Notes: generated by a model not told the origin, from the sequence alone. Counted from the stretch's first letter, positions 46,826 to 55,744 are shown. The stretch is DNA of 64,000 nucleotides from Devosia sp. 1566 (GCF_004005995.1 NZ_CP034767.1:2542001-2606000), one strand, 5' to 3'. A program made the numbers and translations.

Positions 46826-47107
46826 TCAATAGCGCACGCCCCGCTTGGCCTTGATCTGCGCAATCCGTTCGGCGTCGCTCGCCTGCAAAAACCGCCCGCG
46901 CTCGAGCAGTTCAAGCGTATATTCTTCATAGGTCAGCCCGAGCAGCGCCGCCCGTTCCGCCCGCATCCGCGCGATTTCCATCGGCACGCCGTAAAAGGCC
47001 TGCTGCTTGGCCGCCTTCCATTCGAAATAGGTGCCGATGGAGCCATTGCCCCATTCATGCTCGAGCTCGTCCAGCGGCGGCCCGCCATTGCCCTCTTTGC
47101 CAGCCAA
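46826..47107 (-). CDS. Conserved small hypothetical protein
   Basis: A 93-residue hydrophilic, mostly helical protein: MAGKEGNGGPPLDELEHEWG, a WKAAKQQAF helix, MRAERAALLGLTYEEYTLELLERGRF (quoted as MRAERAALLGLTYEEY) and a basic C-terminus IAQIKAKRGVRY. Proteins of this look recur in rhizobial genomes without assigned function; I know no domain name for it. It lies 19 bases after the epmB stop on the same strand, so it may be the last gene of the epmA-epmB transcript. Confidence 0.7.
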   Translation of the reverse strand: MAGKEGNGGPPLDELEHEWGNGSIGTYFEWKAAKQQAFYGVPMEIARMRAERAALLGLTYEEYTLELLERGRFLQASDAERIAQIKAKRGVRY

Positions 47108-47126
47108 TTACGCCTCGCGCCGTGAT

Positions 47127-48176
47127 CTATCCGGCAGGCGGATAGCGATGCTCCTGCCCCTGCCAGTCCCGCACCGTAAAGCATCCATCACCGCCGGCAA
47201 TCGCCGCTTTACCGATATCAGCCTTGCCATGGCCGCCGGGCAGGTCGAGCACATAGGTGGGCTGCGCCAGCCCGGAAATGCGCCCGCGCAACGCTGCCAC
47301 CAGCGCCTGCCCCTCCTCGATGCCGACCCGGAAGTGGCTCGTCCCTGGCGCGAGGTCCGGGTGGTGCAGATAATAGGGCTTGATCCGGTTCTCGACAAAA
47401 CAGCGCATCAGCGCGGCCAGTGTTTCCACGTCGTCGTTCACGCCCTTGAGCAGCACCGATTGGCTGACGAGCACAATGCCGCCATCGGCCATCCGCGCCA
47501 CCGCCGCGCGCGCTCCTGGGGTGAACTCCCGGGAATGATTGGCATGCACGGCAAGATACGTGGTCTTGCCGCTCGCCTTGAGCGCCGCGATCAGTTCAGC
47601 ATCCACCCGCCCCGGCTCCACCACCGGCACCCGCGTATGAAACCGCACCACCCGCACATGGGCGATCTCGGCCAGCTTCTCGGTGATCGCCCGCAGCCGC
47701 CGGGGCGACAGCACCAGCGGATCGCCCCCGGTCAGGATCACTTCCCAGATCTCGTCATGCGCGCGGATATAATCGAGCGCCCGCTCCAGCGCTTCGGGCG
47801 CGAGCGTCCCCAGCCCCTGCGGCCCCACCATTTCGCGCCGGAAGCAGAACCGGCAATATACCGGGCACACATGCACGGCCTTGAGCAAGACCCGGTCTGG
47901 ATAGCGATGCACGATCCCCTCGACCGGCGAATGGCTGAGATCCCCGATCGGGTCGGCCCGCTCCTCGGGCGTCGTGTGCAACTCCGACAGCTGGGGGACG
48001 AACTGCGCCGCGATCGGGTCCGCCGCATCCGCCGGATCGATCAGTTCCACGAGCTCAGGCGTCAGGGCAATGGCATAGCGCGCCGCCACCGCCTCGAGCC
48101 CCGCCACCGCGCCCGGCGCCACCAGCCCCGCCACCGCGAGTTCGCCCGCCGTCCGGATCGCCCGCCCTTCGCTCAT
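47127..48176 (-). CDS. epmB: EF-P beta-lysylation protein EpmB (lysine 2,3-aminomutase family)
   Basis: A 349-residue radical-SAM/PLP enzyme that converts (S)-alpha-lysine to (R)-beta-lysine for EF-P modification. The radical-SAM cluster motif is CPVYCRFCFRR (CxxxCxxC, about residue 105), with GGDPLVLSPRRL and HTRVPVVEPGRV after it; the PLP Lys is expected in the C-terminal part. ATG 48176 (MSEGRAI) overlaps the TGA of epmA by 3 bases. The family also includes true aminomutases, but linkage to epmA and efp decides the role. Confidence 0.93.
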   Translation of the reverse strand: MSEGRAIRTAGELAVAGLVAPGAVAGLEAVAARYAIALTPELVELIDPADAADPIAAQFVPQLSELHTTPEERADPIGDLSHSPVEGIVHRYPDRVLLKAVHVCPVYCRFCFRREMVGPQGLGTLAPEALERALDYIRAHDEIWEVILTGGDPLVLSPRRLRAITEKLAEIAHVRVVRFHTRVPVVEPGRVDAELIAALKASGKTTYLAVHANHSREFTPGARAAVARMADGGIVLVSQSVLLKGVNDDVETLAALMRCFVENRIKPYYLHHPDLAPGTSHFRVGIEEGQALVAALRGRISGLAQPTYVLDLPGGHGKADIGKAAIAGGDGCFTVRDWQGQEHRYPPAG

Positions 48177-49258
48177 GCGCCAAACTCCGCCACCGGCACC
48201 CATTGCACCAGATCGATCCGCGGCGCCCCCGTCGCCAGCATCACCAGCCGGTCGAACCCCAGGGCAATCCCGCTCGCCGCCGGCATCAGCGCCAGCGCGG
48301 CCAGAAACTCCTCGTCGATCGGGTAACGCTCCCCATAAAGGCGCTGCTTTTCATTCATCTCGGCCTCGAAGCGCTGCCGCTGCTCCTCTGGATTGGTCAA
48401 TTCGCCGAACCCGTTGGCCAGCTCCACCCCACAGGCATAAAGCTCGAACCGTTCCGCCACCCGCGCATCATCCGCGCAGCGCCGCGCCAGCGCCGCTTCC
48501 GCCGCTGGATAGCGATCCAGGATCGTCACCCGCCCCAGCCCCAGATTGGGCTCGACCTTTTCGGTCAACACGAGGCTGAAGAGATAGCTCCAGCTATGCT
48601 CCGCCGGCACCTGCAGCCCCTGCCCCCGCATCTGCGCGGCCAGCGCTGCCGCATCCGTCTCACCCTCAGCGTCCATCGTCGCCAAAAGATCAATCCCGGC
48701 AAAGCGCGCAAACGCGTCCACCACGCTCAACCGCTCCGGCTCGGCGACTGGATCGGCTTCCCGCCCGCGAAACCGCAGCCGCTCTGCCCCTGTCGCCGCG
48801 ACCGCCAAACGCAACAGCGCCATGCAGTCAGCCATCAGCGCGGTATAGTCCTCGCCCACCCGATACCATTCGAGCATGGTGAACTCCGGGGCATGCAGCG
48901 CCCCCCGCTCGCGATTACGCCAGACATGCCCGAGGCTGGCGATCCTGTGCTCGCCTGCCGCCAGCAGCTTTTTCATCGCAAATTCGGGCGAGGTATGCAG
49001 GAACGCGCGATGCCCCACCCCGTCATTGCCAATGGCAGTGGTCTCGAACGCATGCAGATGGGTTTCATTGCCCGGCGAGCGCTGCAAGCCCGGCGGATCC
49101 ACGAGGAGAAAGTCGTGCTCGGCCAGGTATCCCCGCACCCCCGCCTCGATCCTGTTGCGCGCCAGCAGCACGGGCCGACGGTCCCGATGCAGCTCGGGCG
49201 TCCACCATGGTGATGCGGCAACTGGCAAGGATTGGCGGGGCAACTGCGCCTCTTTCAT
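48173..49258 (-). CDS. epmA: EF-P--(R)-beta-lysine ligase EpmA (GenX/PoxA)
   Basis: A 361-residue class-II lysyl-tRNA-synthetase paralogue without the anticodon-binding domain. Motif 2 region [20 protein letters not shown] and motif 3 [19 protein letters not shown] are clear. It attaches beta-lysine to the conserved Lys of EF-P. ATG 49258 (MKEAQLPRQ) is chosen. It is divergent from efp, with 125 bases between, and translationally coupled to epmB. Confidence 0.95.
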   Translation of the reverse strand: MKEAQLPRQSLPVAASPWWTPELHRDRRPVLLARNRIEAGVRGYLAEHDFLLVDPPGLQRSPGNETHLHAFETTAIGNDGVGHRAFLHTSPEFAMKKLLAAGEHRIASLGHVWRNRERGALHAPEFTMLEWYRVGEDYTALMADCMALLRLAVAATGAERLRFRGREADPVAEPERLSVVDAFARFAGIDLLATMDAEGETDAAALAAQMRGQGLQVPAEHSWSYLFSLVLTEKVEPNLGLGRVTILDRYPAAEAALARRCADDARVAERFELYACGVELANGFGELTNPEEQRQRFEAEMNEKQRLYGERYPIDEEFLAALALMPAASGIALGFDRLVMLATGAPRIDLVQWVPVAEFGA

Positions 49259-49383
49259 GCTCGGGGCTGGTGAATTTGCCGGATTTGGGGTATCGGGCGG
49301 CACCGAACAACCCATCCACGTCCCGGCCGGCGCTCTGTGCCAACGCTTTAGGCCGCCCGGTCGGCGTGAACAAGGAAGAAATA

Positions 49384-49953
49384 ATGGTCAAGGTCATCGC
49401 CTCTTCGCTGCGCAAGGGCAACGTCGTCGAGCAGGACGGCAATCTGCACGTCGTCCTGACGGCTGAGAACGTGCATCCCGGCAAGGGCAACTCCATCACC
49501 AACGTCAACATGCGTCGCATCAGCGATGGCGTGAAGGTCGTTGGCCGCTGGCGCACCGTCGAAATGGTCGAAAAGGCCGACGTCGATGACCGCGAATACG
49601 ACTATCTCTACTCCGATGGTGAAGGCCACCACTTCATGAACCCGGAGAACTACGAGCAGATCACGGTGGCCGATGACGTGATCGGCGACCAGAAGGCTTA
49701 TCTCATCGATGGCATGAAGGTTCACCTCAAGACCTTTGAGGGTACTGCCCTTTCCATGGAATTGCCCCAGCGCCTGACCTTCGAAATCGTCGAGACCGAG
49801 CCGGTGGTGAAGGGCCAGACGGCGTCCTCCTCCTATAAGCCCGCCGTTCTCAACAATGGCCTGCGCGTCATGGTCCCGCCCCATATTGGCGCCGGCACCC
49901 GCATCGTCATCCTGACCGAAGACAATTCCTATGTGGAACGCGCCAAGGACTGA
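49384..49953 (+). CDS. efp: Elongation factor P
   Basis: A 189-residue EF-P, which relieves ribosome stalling at polyproline stretches. [19 protein letters not shown] starts domain 1; the modification loop is [11 protein letters not shown] with K34, the site for beta-lysylation, matching the nearby epmA and epmB. Domains 2 and 3 follow ([27 protein letters not shown]). ATG 49384 has AAGGAAG upstream. Confidence 0.97.
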   Translation: MVKVIASSLRKGNVVEQDGNLHVVLTAENVHPGKGNSITNVNMRRISDGVKVVGRWRTVEMVEKADVDDREYDYLYSDGEGHHFMNPENYEQITVADDVIGDQKAYLIDGMKVHLKTFEGTALSMELPQRLTFEIVETEPVVKGQTASSSYKPAVLNNGLRVMVPPHIGAGTRIVILTEDNSYVERAKD

Positions 49954-49980
49954 TCCCTGCCGCCACTCCAGCTTACGCAG

Positions 49981-50004
49981 CGGGCCCCTGTTCGGGGCCC
50001 GTTT
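49981..50004. terminator. Terminator between efp and the DUF2934 gene
   Basis: CGGGCCCC-TGTTC-GGGGCCCG followed by TTTG, in the 53-base gap between two converging genes; likely bidirectional. Confidence 0.8.
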
Positions 50005-50006
50005 GC

Positions 50007-50234
50007 TTATGCGTCGTCGTCTTCGATTTCCTCGGCCACATCGCGCCAGATCTCTTCGGCGCGGCCAATGGGCGTGCCTTCCGCCAGCCAGCGGTCATAG
50101 GCCATCTGGCGCAAATGCATTTCCTTGGCCTTGACCCAGTACTCAAAGCTTCGCCCTTCCGGGCGGCCATCCTGTTCCCACAGAAAATAGGCCGTGTTCC
50201 TGACCGCCTCGGCCAGCTCGGTATTCTTCAGCAT
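50007..50234 (-). CDS. DUF2934 protein
   Basis: A 75-residue helical protein with the DUF2934 pattern AYFLWEQDGRPEGRSFEYWVKA followed by a second partial copy MAYDRWLAEGTPIGRAEEIW, ending in an acidic tail EEIEDDDA. Function unknown; the family is common in rhizobia, often near stress genes. GTCAC-CCT-GTGAC (50246-50258) lies just upstream of the start. No EcfG promoter is seen. Confidence 0.85.
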   Translation of the reverse strand: MLKNTELAEAVRNTAYFLWEQDGRPEGRSFEYWVKAKEMHLRQMAYDRWLAEGTPIGRAEEIWRDVAEEIEDDDA

Positions 50235-50413
50235 CTGATTAGTCAGTCACCCTGTGACGTTGCGAACAACCGCCAGCTCCCGCTGCCAGCGACTTGCCAT
50301 ATGTTAGCTTGCCACGAGCCGCTCGCGAAAGCCTTCACCTAGGTTGGTTATCGCCGATTTGATGGCGCCATGCGTCACCCTAGCTTGGTCCGGCCGCTTC
50401 GGCCCGCGCAAGC

Positions 50414-51139
50414 TCAGCCGCAAAGCGCCTGCAGACGCTTGAGATCGGGCACTTCGACTTGCCGGTTATGGGTCACCTCAATCACCCCGAGCTGGCGCAA
50501 TTTGCTGATCTGCCGGGACACGGTTTCAAGGGTCAGCCCCAGAAAATCCCCGATATCGGCCCGCGTCAGCGGTAGCTCGAACCGGGCGCCCGCCTTGAGG
50601 TCCGCCACTGGGTCCGAGTGCGTGGCCAGCAGGTAAAGAAAGCTCGCGAGCTTTTCCTGGGCGCTCTTGCGCCCCAGCGTCACCATCCAATCTCGCGCTT
50701 CGTCCAGTTCGCGCAGCGTTTGCTGCATCAACCGATGCTCGAGCGCCGGGTTCTCCGCGATCAAGCCTTCCAGCGCCCGCTTGGGCACCACGCAAAGCTC
50801 CACCGTCGACGCCGCTTCTGCCGCCACTGCATTTTCGTATCCGAACAAGCGCCCCAGGAAATCGGGAGCAAACTGCAGCCCCACCACCTGCTGGCGACCG
50901 TCCTCCAGCACCTTGGTGAGCTTGACCACGCCGCGCATCACATTGGCATAGGACTGGATCTTGGTGCTTTCCCCGATCAGCTCGGTTCCGGGCTCGTGGC
51001 GCGCCTTGTGCGTCGCCTTGGCCAGCGCCACCAATTGCTCGGGCTCCAGCACGCCGCACATGCCCCGGTGCCGCGCTTCGCAGCTGCGGCACAGCACTGG
51101 CACGTCCGAATTGTGGATATCCTTGCGATCCGCAGCCAT
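50414..51139 (-). CDS. FNR-type oxygen-responsive regulator (FnrN/FnrL-like)
   Basis: A 241-residue Crp/Fnr regulator with the full FNR cysteine set: C-x2-C-x7-C near the N-terminus (CRSCEARHRGMC) and a central Cys in STVELCVVP, the ligands for an oxygen-labile [4Fe-4S] cluster. The C-terminal HTH is LTRADIGDFLGLTLETVSRQISKL (quoted as RADIGDFLGL, ETVSRQISKL), with E-x2-SR as in FNR, which reads TTGAT sites. ATG 51139 is chosen because AGGAG stands 5 bases before it. A perfect 7-bp inverted repeat lies just upstream. Confidence 0.92.
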   Translation of the reverse strand: MAADRKDIHNSDVPVLCRSCEARHRGMCGVLEPEQLVALAKATHKARHEPGTELIGESTKIQSYANVMRGVVKLTKVLEDGRQQVVGLQFAPDFLGRLFGYENAVAAEAASTVELCVVPKRALEGLIAENPALEHRLMQQTLRELDEARDWMVTLGRKSAQEKLASFLYLLATHSDPVADLKAGARFELPLTRADIGDFLGLTLETVSRQISKLRQLGVIEVTHNRQVEVPDLKRLQALCG

Positions 51140-51149
51140 GCGCACTCCT

Positions 51150-51168
51150 GCTAAACGCTGTGTTTAGC
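51150..51168. promoter_or_regulatory. GCTAAAC-N5-GTTTAGC inverted repeat upstream of the FnrN-like gene
   Basis: A perfect 7-bp inverted repeat ends 11 bases before the start codon and touches the ribosome binding site, so a bound protein or a mRNA hairpin would affect expression. It is not the FNR consensus TTGAT-N4-ATCAA. Confidence 0.4.
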
Positions 51169-51245
51169 GGCGATGCGCCCTAAAAACCAGTGGACAAGCC
51201 GTGATCCAGTCGCAACGCTGGGCTCCACTTCTGGAGGACCACAAA

Positions 51246-52025
51246 GTGCCCGCATCGACCCTCACCATTCCCGATCTCGCCGGCAAGGCTGTTCTGATCA
51301 CCGGCGCCTCGACCGGGATCGGCGCCGCCCTCGCCCAGGCCTTTGCCCAGCAGGGCGCCCTTGTGGGCCTGCACTACAACAGCAGCGCCGACCAGGCCAC
51401 CACCCTGGCCCAGTCCATCGAAGCCGCCGGCGGCACCGTCTTCCTGGTTCAGGCCGATGCGTCGCGCCAGGGTGAACTGGCTCGGGCCGTCGAAGACACC
51501 GCCGCACGATTCGGCCGCTTGGACGGGCTCATCAACAATGCCGGCGGCATGGTCGCACGCCAGCCTTATGCGGAATGGACCGACGAGCTTTATGACGCCG
51601 TCATGGACCTCAACGCCCGGTCGGTGCTCTCGGCCACCCGCGCGGCCATTCCGCACCTCAAGCGCAATGGTGGTTTCATCATTAACACCACCTCGATCGC
51701 AGCGCGCAACGGCGCCAGCAATGGCGCGGGGCTTTACGGTTCCTCCAAGGCCTTTATCGGCAATGTCACCCGCGGCATGGCCAAGGAGCTGATCCCCTTC
51801 GGCATCCGGGTCAATGCCGTGGCCCCGGGGGTGATCACCACCCCTTTCCACGAGCGCTATTCCACCCAGGCGCAGCTCGACGCCGCGCTCGCCACCATCC
51901 CGCAGGGCCGGCTGGGCGTTGCCGAGGACTGCGTCGGCGCTTATCTGTTTCTGGCCTCCGACGCCCTGTCGTCTTACATCATCGGCCAGACCATCGAGGT
52001 CAATGGCGGCCAGCTGATGCCCTGA
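51246..52025 (+). CDS. SDR-family oxidoreductase
   Basis: A 259-residue classical short-chain dehydrogenase: GASTGIGAALAQAF nucleotide loop (about residues 18-31), NNAG, Ser in TTSIAARNG, YGSSK (Tyr/Lys) and the C-terminal VNGGQLMP. It resembles glucose 1-dehydrogenase or 3-oxoacyl-ACP reductase types; substrate not predictable. GTG 51246 is chosen over the upstream ATG 51201 because GGAGGA (51233-51238) stands 7 bases before it and the fold starts there. It could be a polyol dehydrogenase accompanying the downstream transporter, but a palindrome and a promoter separate them, and it does not look like SmoS. Confidence 0.82.
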   Translation: MPASTLTIPDLAGKAVLITGASTGIGAALAQAFAQQGALVGLHYNSSADQATTLAQSIEAAGGTVFLVQADASRQGELARAVEDTAARFGRLDGLINNAGGMVARQPYAEWTDELYDAVMDLNARSVLSATRAAIPHLKRNGGFIINTTSIAARNGASNGAGLYGSSKAFIGNVTRGMAKELIPFGIRVNAVAPGVITTPFHERYSTQAQLDAALATIPQGRLGVAEDCVGAYLFLASDALSSYIIGQTIEVNGGQLMP

Positions 52026-52116
52026 TCGACCCACCCTGCCGCACCGCATTTTTCCCGGCCGATCGCCCCCAAAGCGGTCCGCGGCGTTCATTCCAGCGCC
52101 CCAATCGAAATGCTTA

Positions 52117-52136
52117 GCCGCCCTCCGGAGGGCGGC
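52117..52136. terminator. Perfect palindrome in the SDR-smoE spacer
   Basis: Half-site GCCGCCCTCC with its exact complement, 20 bases, no loop bases, about 90 bases after the SDR stop. Probably a transcript-end hairpin; no T tract follows. Confidence 0.45.
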
Positions 52137-52238
52137 GCCCAATGCATCATCAGCATTACCACAGATAAATCTGCGGATCGGCGCAATTTGCCGTAGTTTA
52201 TCTCAGGCGGAAGCCATCCCTTGCCAAGCATAGCAGGC

Positions 52239-52267
52239 TTGACAACTAGCCACGGAAGGCGAGTACT
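52239..52267 (+). promoter_or_regulatory. Candidate promoter of the smoEFGK-mtlK operon
   Basis: TTGACA (52239-52244) is a consensus -35; the best -10 at 17 bases is AGTACT, which is poor, as often in alphaproteobacteria. About 50-75 bases before the smoE start. Confidence 0.45.
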
Positions 52268-52282
52268 TGCCCCATCGCCGCA

Positions 52283-52298
52283 GCAACAAAATTGTTGC
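52283..52298 (+). promoter_or_regulatory. GCAACAA-AA-TTGTTGC operator-like repeat before smoE
   Basis: Perfect 7-bp arms around two A bases, between the candidate promoter and the smoE ribosome binding site, a position for repression near +1. The regulator is not encoded in the visible neighbourhood. Confidence 0.5.
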
Positions 52299-52315
52299 GG
52301 CTTTGGGAGGAAACA

Positions 52316-53626
52316 ATGCAACTCACACCCCTTTTCGTGGGCGCTTTCACACTTGCGCTCGCCGCTTCTGCATCAGCCCAAACGCTCACCATCGCGACGG
52401 TCAACAATGGCGACATGGTGCGCATGCAGGGCCTGTCGCCCGCCTTCACTGAAGAAACCGGCATTCAGCTCAATTGGGTGATCCTGGAGGAGAACACCCT
52501 GCGCCAGAACGTCACCACCGACATCGCCACCAATGGCGGGCAGTATGACGTGATGACCATCGGCACCTATGAAGCGCCGATCTGGGCGCGCCAGGGCTGG
52601 CTGGTGCCCCTCGACGTGCTGAGCGCCGATCCCGAATATGATGTCGACGACATTCTTCCCCCGGTGCGCGCGGGCCTCTCCTACGAGAACAAGCTATATG
52701 CCGCCCCGTTCTACGCGGAATCCTCCTTCATCATGTACCGCAAGGACCTGATGGAAAAAGCCGGGCTCACCATGCCCGATGCGCCCACCTGGGAGTTCGT
52801 GGGCCAGGCCGCCCGCGCCATGACCGACCGGGCCAACGACATCAACGGCATCTGCCTCCGCGGCAAGGCGGGCTGGGGCGAAAACGTCGCCTTCATCACC
52901 GCCATGGCCAATAGCTTTGGTGCCAGTTGGTTTGACGAAAACTGGCAGCCCCAATTCGATTCCCCCGAATGGAAGGAAACGCTCGACACCTATCTGGCTC
53001 TCATGGCCGATGCTGGGCCGTCCGGTGCATCCTCCAATGGCTTCAACGAAAACCTGACCTTGTTCCAGCAGGGCAAGTGCGGCATGTGGATCGACGCCAC
53101 GGTCGCGGGCTCGTTCGTCACCAATCCCGACGATTCCACCGTCGCCGATCAGGTCGCCTTCGCCCTGGCGCCCGATGCCGGCCTCGGCAAACGCTCCAAC
53201 TGGCTCTGGGCCTGGTCGCTGGCCATTCCCAATTCCAGCCAGCAAAAGGAAGCGGCCGAGCAGTTCATCAACTGGGCGACCAGCAAGGACTATCTCAATA
53301 CCGTCGCCGCACAGGACGGCTGGGCCAACGTGCCTCCGGGCACCCGCACCTCGCTCTATGAAAACGCGGAATACTTGGAAACCGCGCCCTTTGCGCAGAT
53401 GACCATCGACTCCATCAACGCCGCCGATCCGAGCAAGCCCACGGTCAATCCGGTGCCCTATACCGGCATCCAGTTCGTCGCCATTCCCGAGTTCGCTGGC
53501 ATCGGCACCAATGTCGGCCAACTCTTCTCGGCCGCCCTTGCCGGCCAGATGAGCGCCGACGACGCCCTCGCCCAAGCCCAGGACGCCACCCTGCGCGACA
53601 TGACCCGCGCCGGCTACATCAAGTAG
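52316..53626 (+). CDS. smoE: Sorbitol/mannitol ABC transporter substrate-binding protein
   Basis: A 436-residue family-1 periplasmic binding protein. A signal peptide (MQLTPLFVGAFTLALAASAS, cleaved near AQ) leads into QTLTIATVNNGDMVRMQGLS, the typical SmoE/MtlE start. GGQYDVMTIGTYEAPIWARQ and DLMEKAGLTMPDAPTWEF are polyol-binding-family features. GGGAGG before ATG 52316. It is first in an operon with two permeases, an ATPase and mannitol dehydrogenase, as in Rhodobacter sphaeroides smoEFGK-mtlK. Confidence 0.92.
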   Translation: MQLTPLFVGAFTLALAASASAQTLTIATVNNGDMVRMQGLSPAFTEETGIQLNWVILEENTLRQNVTTDIATNGGQYDVMTIGTYEAPIWARQGWLVPLDVLSADPEYDVDDILPPVRAGLSYENKLYAAPFYAESSFIMYRKDLMEKAGLTMPDAPTWEFVGQAARAMTDRANDINGICLRGKAGWGENVAFITAMANSFGASWFDENWQPQFDSPEWKETLDTYLALMADAGPSGASSNGFNENLTLFQQGKCGMWIDATVAGSFVTNPDDSTVADQVAFALAPDAGLGKRSNWLWAWSLAIPNSSQQKEAAEQFINWATSKDYLNTVAAQDGWANVPPGTRTSLYENAEYLETAPFAQMTIDSINAADPSKPTVNPVPYTGIQFVAIPEFAGIGTNVGQLFSAALAGQMSADDALAQAQDATLRDMTRAGYIK

Positions 53627-53694
53627 GCCGGCGGCCGCCCGCTCTTCATTTCCCGCGCCCGGGCGGTTGCAAGCAAACAGCAGGGCCCCTGCGC

Positions 53695-53745
53695 CTCCCT
53701 CCCCCTTGAGGGGAGGGATCGAGGGTGGGGGTCCCTCGGTGGTTC
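53695..53745 (+). repeat. C/G-rich palindromic repeat, copy 11 (tail type B)
   Basis: CTCCCTCCCCCTTGAGGGG core, then AGGGATCGAGGGTGGGGGTC and CCTCGGTGGTTCACTGC. In the smoE-smoF gap. Confidence 0.9.
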
Positions 53746-53756
53746 ACTGCACCGCC

Positions 53757-53787
53757 CTCAACCCACTCCTTCCCAAAGGGGAGGAAG
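53757..53787 (-). repeat. C/G-rich palindromic repeat, copy 12 (inverted, degenerate)
   Basis: CTCAACCCACTCCTTCCCAA then AGGGGAGGAAG resembles the reverse complement of the family. It would pair head to head with copy 11. Confidence 0.5.
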
Positions 53788-53825
53788 CCAAACCGCCGAC
53801 CCGCCGGGCAAAACGGACAAAAAGC

Positions 53826-54698
53826 ATGGCCACAGCCCAGACCCGCACCCTATCGCGCCTGATGATGGCCCCGGCCGTGATTGTCCTTTTGATCTGGATG
53901 ATCGTGCCGCTGGTGATGACCCTGTGGTTCTCGTTCCAGAACTACAATCTGCTCAATCCGATGATGACCGGTTTCGCCGGTTGGGCGAACTATGTCTATG
54001 TCATTGGCGATCCCAGCTTCACCCAGGCTCTCGTCAATACGCTGCTGCTGGTCGGGGGCGTGCTGCTGATCACCGTCATTGGTGGCACCTTCCTCGCGCT
54101 CCTGCTCGATCAGCCCATCTGGGGCCAGGGCATTTTGCGCATCATCGTCATCTCGCCCTTTTTCGTCATGCCGCCCGTGGCGGCGCTGGTGTGGAAAAAC
54201 GGCTTCATGCACCCCGGCTACGGGATGCTCAGCCATCTCTGGCGCGCCTTGGGGCTGCAGCCCATCGACTGGTTCAACCAGTTTCCCCTGCAATCGATCA
54301 TCGTCATCGTCGCCTGGCAGTGGCTCCCCTTTGCCACCCTGATCCTGCTAACCGCCTTGCAATCCCTGTCCGAAGAACAGCGCGAAGCCGCCGAAATGGA
54401 TGGCGCCAAGGCGGTCAACCGCTTCCGCTACATCATCCTGCCCCATATGGCCCGCGCGATCACCATCGTGATCCTGATCCAGACCATTTTCCTCCTGGGC
54501 ATCTTCGCCGAAATCCGCGTCACCACCGGCGGCGGCCCGGGCTACGCCTCCACCAACCTGACCTTCCTCGTTTTCCGCACCGGCATCCTCTCCAACGACA
54601 TCGGCGCCGGCTCCGCGGGCGGCGTGGTCGCGGTGATCCTCGCCAACATCGTCGCCATCTTCCTGATGCGCGCGGTGGGAAAGAACCTCGATGAGTAG
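53826..54698 (+). CDS. smoF: Sorbitol/mannitol ABC transporter permease 1
   Basis: A 290-residue MalF-type permease with six helices and the EAA loop EEQREAAEMDGAKAVNRFRY. MATAQTRTLSRLMMAPAVIV at ATG 53826 is the natural start; the 53 codons upstream in frame come from the repeat pair. N-terminal helix about residues 12-32. Spacing to smoE is 199 bases because of the repeats. Confidence 0.93.
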   Translation: MATAQTRTLSRLMMAPAVIVLLIWMIVPLVMTLWFSFQNYNLLNPMMTGFAGWANYVYVIGDPSFTQALVNTLLLVGGVLLITVIGGTFLALLLDQPIWGQGILRIIVISPFFVMPPVAALVWKNGFMHPGYGMLSHLWRALGLQPIDWFNQFPLQSIIVIVAWQWLPFATLILLTALQSLSEEQREAAEMDGAKAVNRFRYIILPHMARAITIVILIQTIFLLGIFAEIRVTTGGGPGYASTNLTFLVFRTGILSNDIGAGSAGGVVAVILANIVAIFLMRAVGKNLDE

Positions 54699-54726
54699 CT
54701 GGTCCGCCCCAACGCTCCTACCATGC

Positions 54727-54770
54727 CCTCCCTCCCCCTTGAGGGGAGGGCCGGGGTGGGGGTCTGCGAC
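54727..54770 (+). repeat. C/G-rich palindromic repeat, copy 13
   Basis: CCCTCCCTCCCCCTTGAGGG then GAGGGCCGGGGTGGGGGTCTGCG, close to copy 1. In the smoF-smoG gap. Confidence 0.88.
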
Positions 54771-54807
54771 TGGTGGCATGGCGAAGGGGCCGCAAGCGCG
54801 ATGCAGC

Positions 54808-54843
54808 ACCTCCCCCCTTGTGGGGGAGGATGGGTGGGGGGTG
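54808..54843 (+). repeat. C/G-rich palindromic repeat, copy 14 (diverged)
   Basis: CACCTCCCCCCTTGTGGGGG then AGGATGGGTGGGGGGTG; shortened tail. Located 19 bases before the smoG ribosome binding site. Confidence 0.75.
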
Positions 54844-54877
54844 TTCCCACGCCAAAACTCCGGAGGAACCCGCTGAC

Positions 54878-55708
54878 ATGGCCCGCAACGCCTCCACCGG
54901 CACCCGCATCGGCTTCACCCTCCTCGCCTGGGTGATCGCGCTCCTCTTGTTCTCCCCCATTCTCTGGACACTGCTCACCGCCTTCAAGACCGAGGCGGAG
55001 GCCATCGCCGCCCGCCCGACCTTTTTCCCGCAAACCTTCACCCTCGAAAACTTTGCCGCCGTCCAGCAGCGCAGCGACTACATCAAGCACGCCACCAATT
55101 CGGTGATCGTCTCGCTCGGCTCAACCCTGCTCGGCCTCCTGATCGGCATCCCCGCCGCCTGGGCCATGGCCTTCGCCCCCACGCGCCGCACCAAGGACGT
55201 GCTGATGTGGATGCTCTCCACCAAGATGATGCCCGCCGTCGGCGTCCTCATCCCGATCTACCTGATCTTTCGTGACCTGCGCCTGCTCGACACCGTGCAT
55301 GGGCTCACGATCATCATGACCCTGATCAACTTGCCCATCATCATCTGGATGCTCTACACCTACTTCAAGGAAATCCCGGTCGACATCCTCGAAGCCTCGC
55401 GCATGGATGGCGCCGAGCTCTGGAACGAGATCGTCCATGTCCTTGTGCCCATGGCCGTGCCCGGCATTGCCTCGACGCTCCTGCTCAACGTTATCCTCGC
55501 CTGGAACGAAGCCTTCTGGAGCATCACCCTGACTTCGGGCCGCGCCGGCACGCTCACCGCCTTTATCTCCTCCTTCTCCTCGCCGCAGGGCCTCTTCCTC
55601 GCCAAACTCTCCGCCGCCTCGCTCCTTGCCATCGCCCCCATCCTGCTCCTGGGCTGGTTCAGCCAAAAACAACTCGTCCGCGGCCTCACCTTCGGAGCGG
55701 TGAAATGA
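54878..55708 (+). CDS. smoG: Sorbitol/mannitol ABC transporter permease 2
   Basis: A 276-residue MalG-type permease with six helices; the EAA loop is DILEASRMDGAELWNEIVHV. ATG 54878 (MARNASTGTRIGF) has GGAGG at 54862-54866. The in-frame upstream part is translated repeat. Together with SmoF it forms the membrane channel. Confidence 0.94.
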   Translation: MARNASTGTRIGFTLLAWVIALLLFSPILWTLLTAFKTEAEAIAARPTFFPQTFTLENFAAVQQRSDYIKHATNSVIVSLGSTLLGLLIGIPAAWAMAFAPTRRTKDVLMWMLSTKMMPAVGVLIPIYLIFRDLRLLDTVHGLTIIMTLINLPIIIWMLYTYFKEIPVDILEASRMDGAELWNEIVHVLVPMAVPGIASTLLLNVILAWNEAFWSITLTSGRAGTLTAFISSFSSPQGLFLAKLSAASLLAIAPILLLGWFSQKQLVRGLTFGAVK

Positions 55709-55744
55709 TGTTTGTCCTCCTCACGAATCCATCGGCTCCTGCCC

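Noticed and set aside
53667..53825. N-terminal extension of smoF in frame
   Set aside because: It is translated repeat sequence; the natural permease N-terminus starts at ATG 53826.
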